Below, one piece after another: positions 36,388 to 48,678 of a stretch of 64,000 nt of DNA. Source of the DNA: Proteromonas lacertae (lineage: Eukaryota; Sar; Bigyra; Opalinata; Proteromonadidae). Below the pieces are notes generated by a model. The model made no database searches, was not told where the DNA came from, and worked only from the letters and a program-made list of their open reading frames with translations. The position numbers and the translations under genes are program-made. The DNA is taken from positions 1 through 64,000 of the forward strand of contig NGBS01001173.1 in assembly GCA_002245135.1 (NCBI GenBank). Reading direction: 5' to 3'. The stretch's first letter is position 1. Every line of letters begins with the position of its first letter.

Positions 36388-37667
36388 CATTCTTGTTATA
36401 TATATATAAACTAGTTCTAAATGCTCACTAGATGGATTGTTAAAGATAAAAAGTAATCTGTAGAGCTTATGAATGTAAAAATAATCAAAAATTTTGAGCG
36501 TCGGTGGTCCAGTGGCATGATACTTCCCTGCCACGGAAGAGACCCGGGTCCGATTCCCGGCCGACGCAATTTACTTTTTACTTTTTTATTCTTTTTAAAA
36601 ACACAATTATAGAATTAGATTTTATAGATAGTGTTAATTATCAACATCTTTTGTTATGTATTTCTGCACAACTAATGAAATGTTTCTATAAAAGAGTCTA
36701 ATTCTTTTTCTTCTATATTTTCTTTTACACTTATTATTAATTCTTCAACATATTCAAATACTTTTTTATTTTCTTTCATTAATCTCAATTCACTTTCATT
36801 TAGTTTATTTCCACCAAGATTAAGTCTTTCTAATGGATGATATTCTTTTACTCTTTCTATCAACATTTTTAATCCTTTCTCACTCATTCCTACATCTATT
36901 CATATTTTTATAATTATATTATATAAATACTTAATAAACATAAACAGGAACAATCTATTACAAATTTATCTAAATATTTACATATTTTCTCTATTTCATC
37001 ATCTCCAATTTCATTATTGAATATTGAAATATTGATCATTTTATCTGATAAATCATCCATTAATTCTTTTAATCCTTTTGAGCTAATTCGATTATTGAAT
37101 AAATTTAGTTTTCTAAAATGAATCTGTTTTATTAATTTAATATGAGAATCAGTCAAATTCATATCTATTTCATTACATTCTACATTTATATACTTGAAAA
37201 ATCATAATAATCATCATTATAACCTCTCTTCTTCTTTTTAATACAATAATTCAAATAATATTCCACTTCTTCATTTGACCATAATGTATTTTTCATTTTC
37301 TAATGATTTTTTACAAACTGCTTTTAATCCATTCATTCTAATATTATTCCCACTTAGATTTATTAGGTGACATTCGGAAAATGAATCTAATTCTTTTGCT
37401 AATAATATCACACTTTTATCATCTATTGATGTATTACTCAAATCCATATCATTATCGCTATCATATAATTTACATAAAATATTCTGTAATAATTTAAATC
37501 CACCATTTCCAATTGGATTATCTATTAAAAATTTATTATATATATTATAACATATATACCATGAATGAATAATTTTGCAATAATATCATTTTCTTTCAAA
37601 TAATTCATCAAATATTCTATTCCAACTGAATCTATATTATTATCACTTATATCAAGTTCAATCTGTA
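36388..37667. repeat. Palindrome, outer left arm
   Basis: About 1.28 kb that reappears inverted at about 50887-52159. It contains the tRNA-Gly and the 3' half of an LRR gene. Wherever compared, including non-coding DNA around the tRNA, the two copies agree base for base except for small indels at the outer edge. Confidence 0.9.
36498..36568 (+). tRNA. tRNA-Gly (anticodon GCC)
   Basis: 71-nt cloverleaf without intron. The acceptor stem GCGTCGG pairs with CCGACGC. The anticodon stem CTTCC/GGAAG encloses the loop CTGCCAC (anticodon GCC). The T stem CCGGG/CCCGG is perfect. The T loop reads TCCGATT, so the nearly invariant T55 (pseudouridine) position is C, and the B box is GGTCCGATTCC instead of GGTTCGANTCC. 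T-rich runs follow from ~36578 (Pol III termination). Translates GGC/GGT codons if functional. Confidence 0.92.
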
Positions 37668-39070
37668 TATTAACATTCTTTAAACCATCAACTATGTATT
37701 TTAACCCTTCCGAAGATAATCCCATTTCTATTAAATATAATATAATGTTACTAATACGTGAACAATCGATTGTGTTTAGGAAATATATTAATAAATCTAA
37801 ATGAGGAGATAACATTTTCACTCCTTCATCTCCTATTTCATTTCAATTTAAACTAAAGTATTTGAGATTAGGAAATGATGAAAAACTGCTCATTAATAAT
37901 TCTACACTTTTATATGTTAATCTATTATCTTAAAAATAGAAACATATCAAATAATACACATCAAATATAATATTTTAATTTCTGTTAATTGAAAAGATGT
38001 TAAAGAAATGAATGATTTGAAAATATCATCATCCATTTCTGAATTCCTCAGAAATAACAGATTAAGATCATCTATGATATATTTAATCTATTGTGGAATG
38101 CGTTTATCAATCAATAATTCTTTACATCCATTATAATCAAATTTGACATTTGCTATAGGAAATTTGGAGAATAAGGCTATTAAGCCTTTAGAGCGAATAT
38201 TTTTGTTATATGTAATATTAATTCTCATTAGCTGTGGATATTTGTGTAATTCTTCTGATAATAAAACCATTGATTCATCATCTAAATTCATCTCTTCAAG
38301 ATTTAATTCATTATCTTTGTTGATTAAGATATTCAAATATGGAAGTAATAGTTTGAATCCTTTTAAACCAACTGGATTATCTATTTCAAAATAGAATGAA
38401 AATTGAATGAATACTTTGAAGATGTAAATATTTAAATTTCGTCATTGGAATTGATTTTACAAATGATTCAAAGAAATGAAATGATAAAGATCTATATGAA
38501 ATAGCTATTTCTTGAAGATTGGATAATTGAGAAAATTATGATCCATATAATGATTGAAGTGGTATAGATAATGTATTTTCAGAATATTCTAAAGAATAAA
38601 ATAACAATAAAAATATATGAAATTAAGTTATGTTGGATTAATTAATTTCATTATTCTAAACAAATAATTCAATCCTTCTTCACATAAACAGAAATGATAT
38701 GTAGTAAAGATAATCATTTCTTCATTTTTATACTCATTATCAGTATTAAACATACCTTCATCTAAATAACATTCTTTACCTTTTTTACATTTATGAAATA
38801 TTTGAAACTTCAGTTTAAATTTTATTGATTCATCGTTTTTGTATAATTTCATCTTCAATAACACTGATAGTATTCTTTCATTAGCTTATCTATTGTAAGA
38901 TTCTATCAAATCATCTCGAATTTCTATTTTAGAATTATTATTATCGGTTATACTCATATAATATTCTTTCTTAAATATATTGTTTATTGATTTTATCTCC
39001 AATTTATCATACACTTGATTATTTTTTAAGATTTCTTTTATCTCATTAGACAGTAATTTCTTTCTCTTCT
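36672..39070 (-). pseudogene. LRR gene remnant (copy B) of the pseudokinase-LRR family
   Basis: Aligns block for block with the LRR part of the gene at 54547-57827. It has LKFQIFHKCKKGKECYLDEG (~38800), CEEGLNYLFRIMKLINPT (~38650), LNLEEMNLDDESMVLLSEEL (~38280), DISDNNIDSVGIEYLMNY (~37650), NLSGNNIRMNGLKAV (~37350) and the terminal exon GMSEKGLKMLIERVKEYHP (~36880). The kinase-like 5' part is missing. In-frame stops interrupt the alignment, for example near 38889 and 38089, at positions where the long copy has Gln or another sense codon. LRR exons are separated by small introns as in the long copy. The part below ~37667 is shared with the palindrome's right arm. Confidence 0.75.
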
Positions 39071-39579
39071 AATTCATATTTCAAACCTAGCATTGTACAT
39101 TATTCGTTTCATTTATACTATCGTTCAATAAATTTTCATCATTCTCTGATTTAATGGTACAACTAAAATTGCATTTGTTAATCTTTGTATAATTCTGTTG
39201 AAAAACATCTAACTGATATTGGTTTAGGAAGTACATGAATAATCTCGCAAACACTTAAAATTCTATAAATCTGTACATTTTATTCAATATATTATATTAC
39301 AAAAATACTGATCGAATAGTATGTATGCCCTATTTTAAATATCTGGGTAATGATTTAATCATCAAAATTTTGATTATGAAAAATAGAGTCGTTTCTATAT
39401 TTTTAAAAAGAATTTATATAGCTTTGTAGCAGTAAATAGTCATCGTTTATTACAACATAATAACTCTTACAATATCTACGATTTATTACACCAACAAAAT
39501 GATCAATTAAATATTACATTCGATAATAAAGAATAATAAAATATTTTCTAATTCACAACTATTAAGCTATAACTACTAA
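39071..39579. other. Intergenic region
   Basis: About 500 AT-rich bases between the stop of the left CAP gene and the broken start of LRR copy B. I see no ORF, RNA gene or repeat. It is absent from the right palindrome arm. Confidence 0.45.
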
Positions 39580-42500
39580 TTATGCAGTTTGTTTTTTCTC
39601 TTCTTCAATATCTATTTTTGTCTCTGGTTGAACTTTACTTGATGATTGTCTTCCTACTTTATTAGATGATTTCACATAGATTATAACTCCAACACCAGCT
39701 ATAATTATTATAACAATAATAACAATAAGTAATATTACCCACCAATTATCTTTAATCCAACTATTCTCATTACCTCCTCCGTCACTAAAGATATCATTAA
39801 AATCATCATCTCCTTTATTACCTTCAGTGCTAATTGAAATATCTGAGAATTTATTCTCTTTTACTACTTCTGTATCAGGATCGATCTTCACATTGTTAAC
39901 TGTTAATACTTCAACAACTCGTGTTTTTAATATATCGGATTGATCTAATAATTGTTGATTTAAATATAAGGCAGTGTTACTATCTTTAACTCCTAATACA
40001 TCTTCAATAAATGATGGACCAATTTCTATACTATCATCAACTATCTTATCAGTTAATACTTCTACATATGATAAAGGATTATTTACTCTCTTCCAGTTGA
40101 TTGGATAATCAGCTAACATTCTAATACTCTTTGCAGTTGATAATTCAGAATAATATTTCACATCAAAACTTATATTCTTTCCATCAACTGTCATTGTATA
40201 ACCAAATGGATTTCCTTCAATTATTGTCTCATAAAATGTTTTGTTAAAATCATCAACAAATTTATTATCCAAAGTGTTTGTTACTGTATTAAATGGAATT
40301 GTCATTGATAATGATGTACATGATTCTCCTAATGTTTCATTTCTTTTACAACATAATCCATCTTGATCTGGATTCTTACATTCACTATCTTCTTTTGGAT
40401 ATAATACTGCTATTGATTTTCTTAATCTTTCCAAATTATTGTCATTTCCATCTATTCCACCTACTCTTATTTCTACAAAAACATCTCTTTTATTACTTAC
40501 AATTGGTTCTAAGATAATATTATCGAATCTTGCTTCAAATGATCCATCAAGTGTCTGATTTATGTTTATACTCTTAAAATCAGTATGAGATACTGTTAAA
40601 TTAATTACAATTGGATAATTCATAATAGAATAATCACTTGGCATATAAAGATTAACAACAACAGTAAATGGTTCATTTGGTTTTATAAATTTAGGAAATA
40701 CACTGTTTATATTATCAAATGTTGGAATATAGTTGTCTTTTACTTCAAATTTCAACATATCAGAATAAGATTTATAATTATCACCTTCACATTTGATAGT
40801 ACATGTTGCAGTACCAATAGCAGTTGTTGTAACAGTAATTGTACCATTTTCATTGATTTTAGCTATGTTTGTATTACCATTACATTGCATTGAAAACTCT
40901 ACATCATCATATTTTTCAGAAGGTTTTATTTCTATTGGTTTATTATCACTCTTTTTGAATAAATATGATTTTGAATCATATGAGAATGTGGCAATCTCTG
41001 TACCTCCTTTTACTGTTGGTTTTGGTGGTTCAGTTCGAGGAGGGAAAGTTGGAGGAGATGTTGGTTTATAATCAGGTTCATATTTACATCCAGATTCTAG
41101 TTTTGGAGCTGTATTCATATCAACATAATAATACATATATTTATAATCATAACTAATACCACCACCATCCCAAGTTACTTCTACTGTATATCTTTCACCT
41201 ATCTTTAAATTCTCTATCTTATAACTAAAACCTTTCATTACATATTGATATACACCATCATAATTTACAGTATAATTCACTTCATCTCCAGCTTTATTCC
41301 AGATTTTCAACGTTATTGGAGTTGATAAACCATTGTGATGGAAACTGAAATCACCATGAATTAATTCTTTTAAGGCAATACCTGGAGGAGGATAAGCAAT
41401 GAAATTATCACTCAATTTTGACATGTCACGATATCTAAAATTACCAATTGTTTCATAATGATTTGTTTTTCCATCTGGTTGTGGATAAATCACTGTAGCA
41501 AATGTTGCTTTCAATAATGAATAATCAATAAATGTTCTTCTATTATCCATCGCCCAATCAGAGGTTGTTAAGAGGTTAAAGAATGAATCCATTAATGTTT
41601 CACCACTACTGAATTTACCAGTTTTATAACATTCATTACTTCCTATTTCAGTTTTATAACTATAATCACAATTTGTACTACACATTGTCTGATCAGGTAT
41701 AAGTTTAGGATATGCATAATGTAATATTGCATAACATCTATCAGACATATTGGCATATCTACTCATACTTTCATAATATCCATTTTCAACTTCACTTGAA
41801 CCAATCCATTTTCTTATCAAATTTAACATCTCATACATTACATCACCTACTATTGATCCTTTTCGATATTCATCAGCTACAATTTTCCAACCATTGTTAT
41901 ACACTGGTGTAGTTAATACATCATTAACATCAGATGGAAGTTTTTTCATTATGTTATTGTAAGTGCTTTTAAGTGTTTCATAATCATATGTATAACCACT
42001 ATGATTTGAAACTACTTCACAGTCAAATAAAGCATTATTAGATTGAACAGAACATTGAGTTGGTTCTCGAATTGATACTTTAGTATCAAGATTTACATAT
42101 ATCATTGTATAATTAAATACAAAGTCAGCTCCTAGATTCTTCCAACTTACTGTTATTGTATATTGTTTACCAATCATTGGCTCATAATTGAATTGCCATA
42201 ATATACATGGTAATGGTTGATTACTTGTTAAACCTTCTTTACTAGTTCGAATACTCACTTCACCTCCAAGAACATCAACTACTTTCACTTTCAAATTATC
42301 ATCTTTTATTTTATTATGATGAAAACTATTCCAATTTGTTAATTTTGGAGAGATATCTTTGATTACAAAACCAGGAGGAGGATATGTATAAAATGGACTT
42401 ATTCCTTGAACATCATTATTATAATCCATTATTCTTTGAACATAAAACGAGTTTTGACCTTTTTGTAAAGCTGAAATGGTTGTGGCATTAAGATAAGGAT

Positions 42501-43983
42501 ACATCATATATCTTCGATGACCAACCGATTTACTATCTTTATCTATCATCCAACCAGTAAATGCTTCTTCTATACTTCCATATCCTTGAGCTAAATTGGA
42601 TTCTTTCAAACATTTTACTCTTTCTTCACTGTAACATTTACCTTCGGTTGGTTCATGTTCCATTATTCCATTCACTAAACTGAAGATTCCACTTTCATCA
42701 CATTCAGTTTGATAATTAGCATTATATCCAATATCAGGAGCACCAATATAATATCGATAGAAGTTAAATACATCTAACCCACGACTTTGTAAACTACTCT
42801 CAGTTTCATGATTCATATCACATTCATCATTTTGACTTATCTTAGTTGGAGATGTTGAAGTTGATCCATATACAGATACATATCGGTTTAATAAATCACT
42901 TAAACTTCGCTTATATAATGGACTGTAAGATAATGTTCGACAATTGAATATACTTGTACCAGCTGCTTCTACTGGATTATAAGGTGGATTTGTAGCATCA
43001 CATTTCTCAATTGATAAATCTTCGATTTTAGTTGTATCATCAATTACAAAGAAACCATAAGTAAAATTGAATTTTTCATGTTTGTTTGTCCAATAAACAT
43101 TGATGGTATATTTCTCTTTTAATGTTAAATCAAATTTAAAACTAATACCAGGATTTACATAAGTATCATTTAATGGATCTAAACTCATTGAAAATTTTAC
43201 ATCTTCACCAGCTCGGTTTTTAACTGACATTTTTACATTTTCACTTATTTTGTAATGATGGAAACTCATTGGACCTTTTATATAATCCAAATTTGCATAA
43301 CCAGGAGGTGGATAAGCTATAAACCCTTCACTTTCCATACTTGTTCGACTTGTTGTAACAAATACATAATAAACATAATTATCTGGATTTGTGCCACCAA
43401 CTGCAGAGGTTACAAAGTCTTTCATACGGTAATCTAATAGCTTTCTTCGAGATACTAAGTGATTATCATCTTTGCTCTCCATTAATTCATCCACAATTCG
43501 GTAGATCAGCTTACCATCAGTATTATCTTTTCTTTGTTTTCGAACTTTGATTGAATCCATGAATAAATTTTGGTTCATCGTCCTGGCACATTTTTTACTT
43601 GAGTCATAATTCACATTAAACTTTGCGGTTGGATCATCGTTGGCATATAAGTATAAGCCTATAGGGTCTGATCTCACTGTTCCAACACAATCAAACATGG
43701 CTGGTGGAAGACCTACATAATTACGGTAACCATTGATGGCGTTTATAGCTACAAATTGATAGTCGTGGCTACTGTATGATATTATCTCACAGGTATTCAC
43801 ATTAACTTTACCATAAGGAGGGTAGGTTGTAGATCCTTGATATTTACTAACCATCTGCTTGAATTCTTTGAAACTTTTTGAATAAAGTTCATTAAAACTC
43901 ACTGGCTGACAGTCAAATAACGATGTTGCACCAATATCTTCACAGTAAACAACAACTAAGCACAAGAATAAGCTGAGTAACAT
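39580..43983 (-). CDS. Triple CAP-module, Ig-like, single-pass surface protein (short-tail copy)
   Basis: Predicted type I membrane protein of 1,467 residues. The signal peptide is MLLSLFLCLVVVYC; this ATG at 43983 is preferred over one 41 codons upstream. Three modules of ~330 residues follow. Each opens with a Cys-containing LFDC/IFNC block, then a CAP/SCP-like domain, a YPPPG(F/Y) turn with SFHHxK/N, and a beta-sandwich ending VDxxTK or VDMNTA. Only module 2 keeps the bacterial-type CAP motif VGHRRYMMYP. Next come a Thr/Pro hinge, a Big_2-like Ig domain (SYDSKSYLFKKSDNKPIEIK), a further beta region, and a Cys cluster (ECKNPDQDGLCCKRNET). A SEA/cadherin-like stalk, a transmembrane helix at ~39667-39750 and a 30-residue basic/acidic tail complete it. 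No introns. Role probably adhesion or host/prey contact (inference). Confidence 0.8.
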   Translation of the reverse strand: MLLSLFLCLVVVYCEDIGATSLFDCQPVSFNELYSKSFKEFKQMVSKYQGSTTYPPYGKVNVNTCEIISYSSHDYQFVAINAINGYRNYVGLPPAMFDCVGTVRSDPIGLYLYANDDPTAKFNVNYDSSKKCARTMNQNLFMDSIKVRKQRKDNTDGKLIYRIVDELMESKDDNHLVSRRKLLDYRMKDFVTSAVGGTNPDNYVYYVFVTTSRTSMESEGFIAYPPPGYANLDYIKGPMSFHHYKISENVKMSVKNRAGEDVKFSMSLDPLNDTYVNPGISFKFDLTLKEKYTINVYWTNKHEKFNFTYGFFVIDDTTKIEDLSIEKCDATNPPYNPVEAAGTSIFNCRTLSYSPLYKRSLSDLLNRYVSVYGSTSTSPTKISQNDECDMNHETESSLQSRGLDVFNFYRYYIGAPDIGYNANYQTECDESGIFSLVNGIMEHEPTEGKCYSEERVKCLKESNLAQGYGSIEEAFTGWMIDKDSKSVGHRRYMMYPYLNATTISALQKGQNSFYVQRIMDYNNDVQGISPFYTYPPPGFVIKDISPKLTNWNSFHHNKIKDDNLKVKVVDVLGGEVSIRTSKEGLTSNQPLPCILWQFNYEPMIGKQYTITVSWKNLGADFVFNYTMIYVNLDTKVSIREPTQCSVQSNNALFDCEVVSNHSGYTYDYETLKSTYNNIMKKLPSDVNDVLTTPVYNNGWKIVADEYRKGSIVGDVMYEMLNLIRKWIGSSEVENGYYESMSRYANMSDRCYAILHYAYPKLIPDQTMCSTNCDYSYKTEIGSNECYKTGKFSSGETLMDSFFNLLTTSDWAMDNRRTFIDYSLLKATFATVIYPQPDGKTNHYETIGNFRYRDMSKLSDNFIAYPPPGIALKELIHGDFSFHHNGLSTPITLKIWNKAGDEVNYTVNYDGVYQYVMKGFSYKIENLKIGERYTVEVTWDGGGISYDYKYMYYYVDMNTAPKLESGCKYEPDYKPTSPPTFPPRTEPPKPTVKGGTEIATFSYDSKSYLFKKSDNKPIEIKPSEKYDDVEFSMQCNGNTNIAKINENGTITVTTTAIGTATCTIKCEGDNYKSYSDMLKFEVKDNYIPTFDNINSVFPKFIKPNEPFTVVVNLYMPSDYSIMNYPIVINLTVSHTDFKSININQTLDGSFEARFDNIILEPIVSNKRDVFVEIRVGGIDGNDNNLERLRKSIAVLYPKEDSECKNPDQDGLCCKRNETLGESCTSLSMTIPFNTVTNTLDNKFVDDFNKTFYETIIEGNPFGYTMTVDGKNISFDVKYYSELSTAKSIRMLADYPINWKRVNNPLSYVEVLTDKIVDDSIEIGPSFIEDVLGVKDSNTALYLNQQLLDQSDILKTRVVEVLTVNNVKIDPDTEVVKENKFSDISISTEGNKGDDDFNDIFSDGGGNENSWIKDNWWVILLIVIIVIIIIAGVGVIIYVKSSNKVGRQSSSKVQPETKIDIEEEKKQTA

Positions 43984-44230
43984 AATAAAACTATGTAACT
44001 GAAATGCACAATAAAGAATTCTAAAGAATTTTATAGAATTTCTCGTAACTGACAAGAAATATAACTGATATGTGAATGAAAAATGGATTTTCAGGCAATT
44101 ACACACATATATATTTAATAAAAATAATAGATAAAAACACTACAATCTTCTCATCTTCTATAAAAACACTCTCTTATATAGATTTCATGAATATTCTTAT
44201 TATGGAGATATATATTTATGTTTATTGTAG
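41010..44230. repeat. Palindrome, inner left arm (conversion-like tract)
   Basis: About 3.2 kb matching 45452-48678 inverted, covering ~175-250 bases of upstream DNA and the first ~1,000 codons of the CAP gene. Protein and antisense frames are identical across it. At the outer end identity drops sharply inside the Thr/Pro hinge (left AGGAGGTACAGAG, right CAGGAGGAAAACA). At the inner end similarity fades over ~100 bases to about 44345. Confidence 0.88.
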
Positions 44231-45704
44231 GTTATTTATGCTGTTAAATCTTCATTTTATCTTTACATAAAATACATCAGATTATTATTATTATTGTGTG
44301 TTTTATTCCACTGTCATGCTATTTGCTAATGATGATTAATTTTAGATTATTCACTATTAAATTACCAAAATAATTTGAATTATGTATATTCTTCTAAAAA
44401 TAAAATATTTCATCATATTGTTTGATAGTTCTTTTCTAGTGAATTTAAATACAAACCTTTATAGTTACAAAAGCAGCAAACTATTACAAAATCTATATAT
44501 ATAATAAAATACCAGTATTGAGCTATGTATGAATTACTTCATCGAATTGAATAATAACCAGATTTTCTAGTTTATACCTAAATCACTGTAAAAAAGTCAA
44601 CAGTATGATTATTTTATTCATCAGGTAAATCAATGTTACATTATTCCAAATCTAAAGTTAATAAAGTATATATTAAACATAGCAAGAGAAATTCATATAT
44701 ATAATTTCATTCAAGCTTGAGAATAACAAGCTTTTTATTTAAAAATTAAAATAATCAATAAATTCAAATTATCAGATTGGAATATATATATATTATCTTT
44801 ATTTATGCGCTATTTAGACAGAAGAGAGATAAATGAACGAGAATTTTATTTTAGTATAAATATTAACGAAATGGCATTGTTATTGCAGTTAGTGCCTTGA
44901 TCTTGACATATTTAACAGATGTGATTTATAGTTATTCTAAATGTGAGTTTAATTCTAAATTTTTAACAACTATTAGGAATATGCCGTTGTAAAAATTTAG
45001 TTTGTGGTAATTATTAAAGTAAGTATATATATATTTAATATAGTAGCTTTAGATTTACTTACAACATATTTCATCTATTTTTTATTTAGAAACAATAGAA
45101 AATCCTTGATTTATTTACTCAATAAAGACTAATACAAATACCAAAATCTGTAAGGCCTAAAGTGATAAATATTGATATAATATTTGTAAAAATGAAGCTA
45201 TAAATTTAATAATAAATATTGTTACTTCATATAAATATTGTGAATCAATATATGTTGTACAAATGATCATTGTATCATAATTGAGATGATGATATTGATA
45301 GCTGAAGTTGAGAAATATTTGAATTTCATATTAAATCGAAGATCAAAATTAATAATCATTAGCAAATAATATAACAGTAGAATAAAACAAATAATTATGA
45401 TAATAATATTATATGTTTTATGTAAAGATAAAAATGAAGATTTAACAGCATAAATAACCACAATAAACATAAATATATATCTCCATAATAAGAATATTCA
45501 TGAAATCTATATAAGAGAGTGTTTTTATAGAAGATGAGAAGATTGTAGTGTTTTTATCTATTATTTTTATTAAATATATATGTGTGTAATTGCCTGAAAA
45601 TCCATTTTTCATTCACATATCAGTTATATTTCTTGTCAGTTACGAGAAATTCTATAAAATTCTTTAGAATTCTTTATTGTGCATTTCAGTTACATAGTTT
45701 TATT
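43984..45704. other. Head-to-head intergenic region with ~1 kb palindrome spacer
   Basis: Contains the two mirrored CAP-gene upstream regions (43984 to ~44345 and ~45340-45704) and a non-repeated spacer of about 1 kb between them. The mirrored parts must hold the promoters. The spacer is very AT-rich; I see no convincing ORF, RNA gene or mobile-element feature in it. Confidence 0.55.
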
Positions 45705-48678
45705 ATGTTACTCAGCTTATTCTTGTGCTTAGTTGTTGTTTACTGTGAAGATATTGGTGCAACATCGTTATTTGACTGTCAGCCAGTGAGTTTTAATGAA
45801 CTTTATTCAAAAAGTTTCAAAGAATTCAAGCAGATGGTTAGTAAATATCAAGGATCTACAACCTACCCTCCTTATGGTAAAGTTAATGTGAATACCTGTG
45901 AGATAATATCATACAGTAGCCACGACTATCAATTTGTAGCTATAAACGCCATCAATGGTTACCGTAATTATGTAGGTCTTCCACCAGCCATGTTTGATTG
46001 TGTTGGAACAGTGAGATCAGACCCTATAGGCTTATACTTATATGCCAACGATGATCCAACCGCAAAGTTTAATGTGAATTATGACTCAAGTAAAAAATGT
46101 GCCAGGACGATGAACCAAAATTTATTCATGGATTCAATCAAAGTTCGAAAACAAAGAAAAGATAATACTGATGGTAAGCTGATCTACCGAATTGTGGATG
46201 AATTAATGGAGAGCAAAGATGATAATCACTTAGTATCTCGAAGAAAGCTATTAGATTACCGTATGAAAGACTTTGTAACCTCTGCAGTTGGTGGCACAAA
46301 TCCAGATAATTATGTTTATTATGTATTTGTTACAACAAGTCGAACAAGTATGGAAAGTGAAGGGTTTATAGCTTATCCACCTCCTGGTTATGCAAATTTG
46401 GATTATATAAAAGGTCCAATGAGTTTCCATCATTACAAAATAAGTGAAAATGTAAAAATGTCAGTTAAAAACCGAGCTGGTGAAGATGTAAAATTTTCAA
46501 TGAGTTTAGATCCATTAAATGATACTTATGTAAATCCTGGTATTAGTTTTAAATTTGATTTAACATTAAAAGAGAAATATACCATCAATGTTTATTGGAC
46601 AAACAAACATGAAAAATTCAATTTTACTTATGGTTTCTTTGTAATTGATGATACAACTAAAATCGAAGATTTATCAATTGAGAAATGTGATGCTACAAAT
46701 CCACCTTATAATCCAGTAGAAGCAGCTGGTACAAGTATATTCAATTGTCGAACATTATCTTACAGTCCATTATATAAGCGAAGTTTAAGTGATTTATTAA
46801 ACCGATATGTATCTGTATATGGATCAACTTCAACATCTCCAACTAAGATAAGTCAAAATGATGAATGTGATATGAATCATGAAACTGAGAGTAGTTTACA
46901 AAGTCGTGGGTTAGATGTATTTAACTTCTATCGATATTATATTGGTGCTCCTGATATTGGATATAATGCTAATTATCAAACTGAATGTGATGAAAGTGGA
47001 ATCTTCAGTTTAGTGAATGGAATAATGGAACATGAACCAACCGAAGGTAAATGTTACAGTGAAGAAAGAGTAAAATGTTTGAAAGAATCCAATTTAGCTC
47101 AAGGATATGGAAGTATAGAAGAAGCATTTACTGGTTGGATGATAGATAAAGATAGTAAATCGGTTGGTCATCGAAGATATATGATGTATCCTTATCTTAA
47201 TGCCACAACCATTTCAGCTTTACAAAAAGGTCAAAACTCGTTTTATGTTCAAAGAATAATGGATTATAATAATGATGTTCAAGGAATAAGTCCATTTTAT
47301 ACATATCCTCCTCCTGGTTTTGTAATCAAAGATATCTCTCCAAAATTAACAAATTGGAATAGTTTTCATCATAATAAAATAAAAGATGATAATTTGAAAG
47401 TGAAAGTAGTTGATGTTCTTGGAGGTGAAGTGAGTATTCGAACTAGTAAAGAAGGTTTAACAAGTAATCAACCATTACCATGTATATTATGGCAATTCAA
47501 TTATGAGCCAATGATTGGTAAACAATATACAATAACAGTAAGTTGGAAGAATCTAGGAGCTGACTTTGTATTTAATTATACAATGATATATGTAAATCTT
47601 GATACTAAAGTATCAATTCGAGAACCAACTCAATGTTCTGTTCAATCTAATAATGCTTTATTTGACTGTGAAGTAGTTTCAAATCATAGTGGTTATACAT
47701 ATGATTATGAAACACTTAAAAGCACTTACAATAACATAATGAAAAAACTTCCATCTGATGTTAATGATGTATTAACTACACCAGTGTATAACAATGGTTG
47801 GAAAATTGTAGCTGATGAATATCGAAAAGGATCAATAGTAGGTGATGTAATGTATGAGATGTTAAATTTGATAAGAAAATGGATTGGTTCAAGTGAAGTT
47901 GAAAATGGATATTATGAAAGTATGAGTAGATATGCCAATATGTCTGATAGATGTTATGCAATATTACATTATGCATATCCTAAACTTATACCTGATCAGA
48001 CAATGTGTAGTACAAATTGTGATTATAGTTATAAAACTGAAATAGGAAGTAATGAATGTTATAAAACTGGTAAATTCAGTAGTGGTGAAACATTAATGGA
48101 TTCATTCTTTAACCTCTTAACAACCTCTGATTGGGCGATGGATAATAGAAGAACATTTATTGATTATTCATTATTGAAAGCAACATTTGCTACAGTGATT
48201 TATCCACAACCAGATGGAAAAACAAATCATTATGAAACAATTGGTAATTTTAGATATCGTGACATGTCAAAATTGAGTGATAATTTCATTGCTTATCCTC
48301 CTCCAGGTATTGCCTTAAAAGAATTAATTCATGGTGATTTCAGTTTCCATCACAATGGTTTATCAACTCCAATAACGTTGAAAATCTGGAATAAAGCTGG
48401 AGATGAAGTGAATTATACTGTAAATTATGATGGTGTATATCAATATGTAATGAAAGGTTTTAGTTATAAGATAGAGAATTTAAAGATAGGTGAAAGATAT
48501 ACAGTAGAAGTAACTTGGGATGGTGGTGGTATTAGTTATGATTATAAATATATGTATTATTATGTTGATATGAATACAGCTCCAAAACTAGAATCTGGAT
48601 GTAAATATGAACCTGATTATAAACCAACATCTCCTCCAACTTTCCCTCCTCGAACTGAACCACCAAAACCAACAGTAA
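45452..48678. repeat. Palindrome, inner right arm (conversion-like tract)
   Basis: Inverted partner of 41010-44230. It includes the 5' flank, signal peptide, all three CAP modules and the start of the hinge. Apparent identity here contrasts with clear divergence immediately 3' of 48678. Confidence 0.88.

Noticed and set aside
44346-45339. A gene in the palindrome spacer
   Set aside because: Only short AT-rich frames occur, without recognisable motifs or consistent splice structure.
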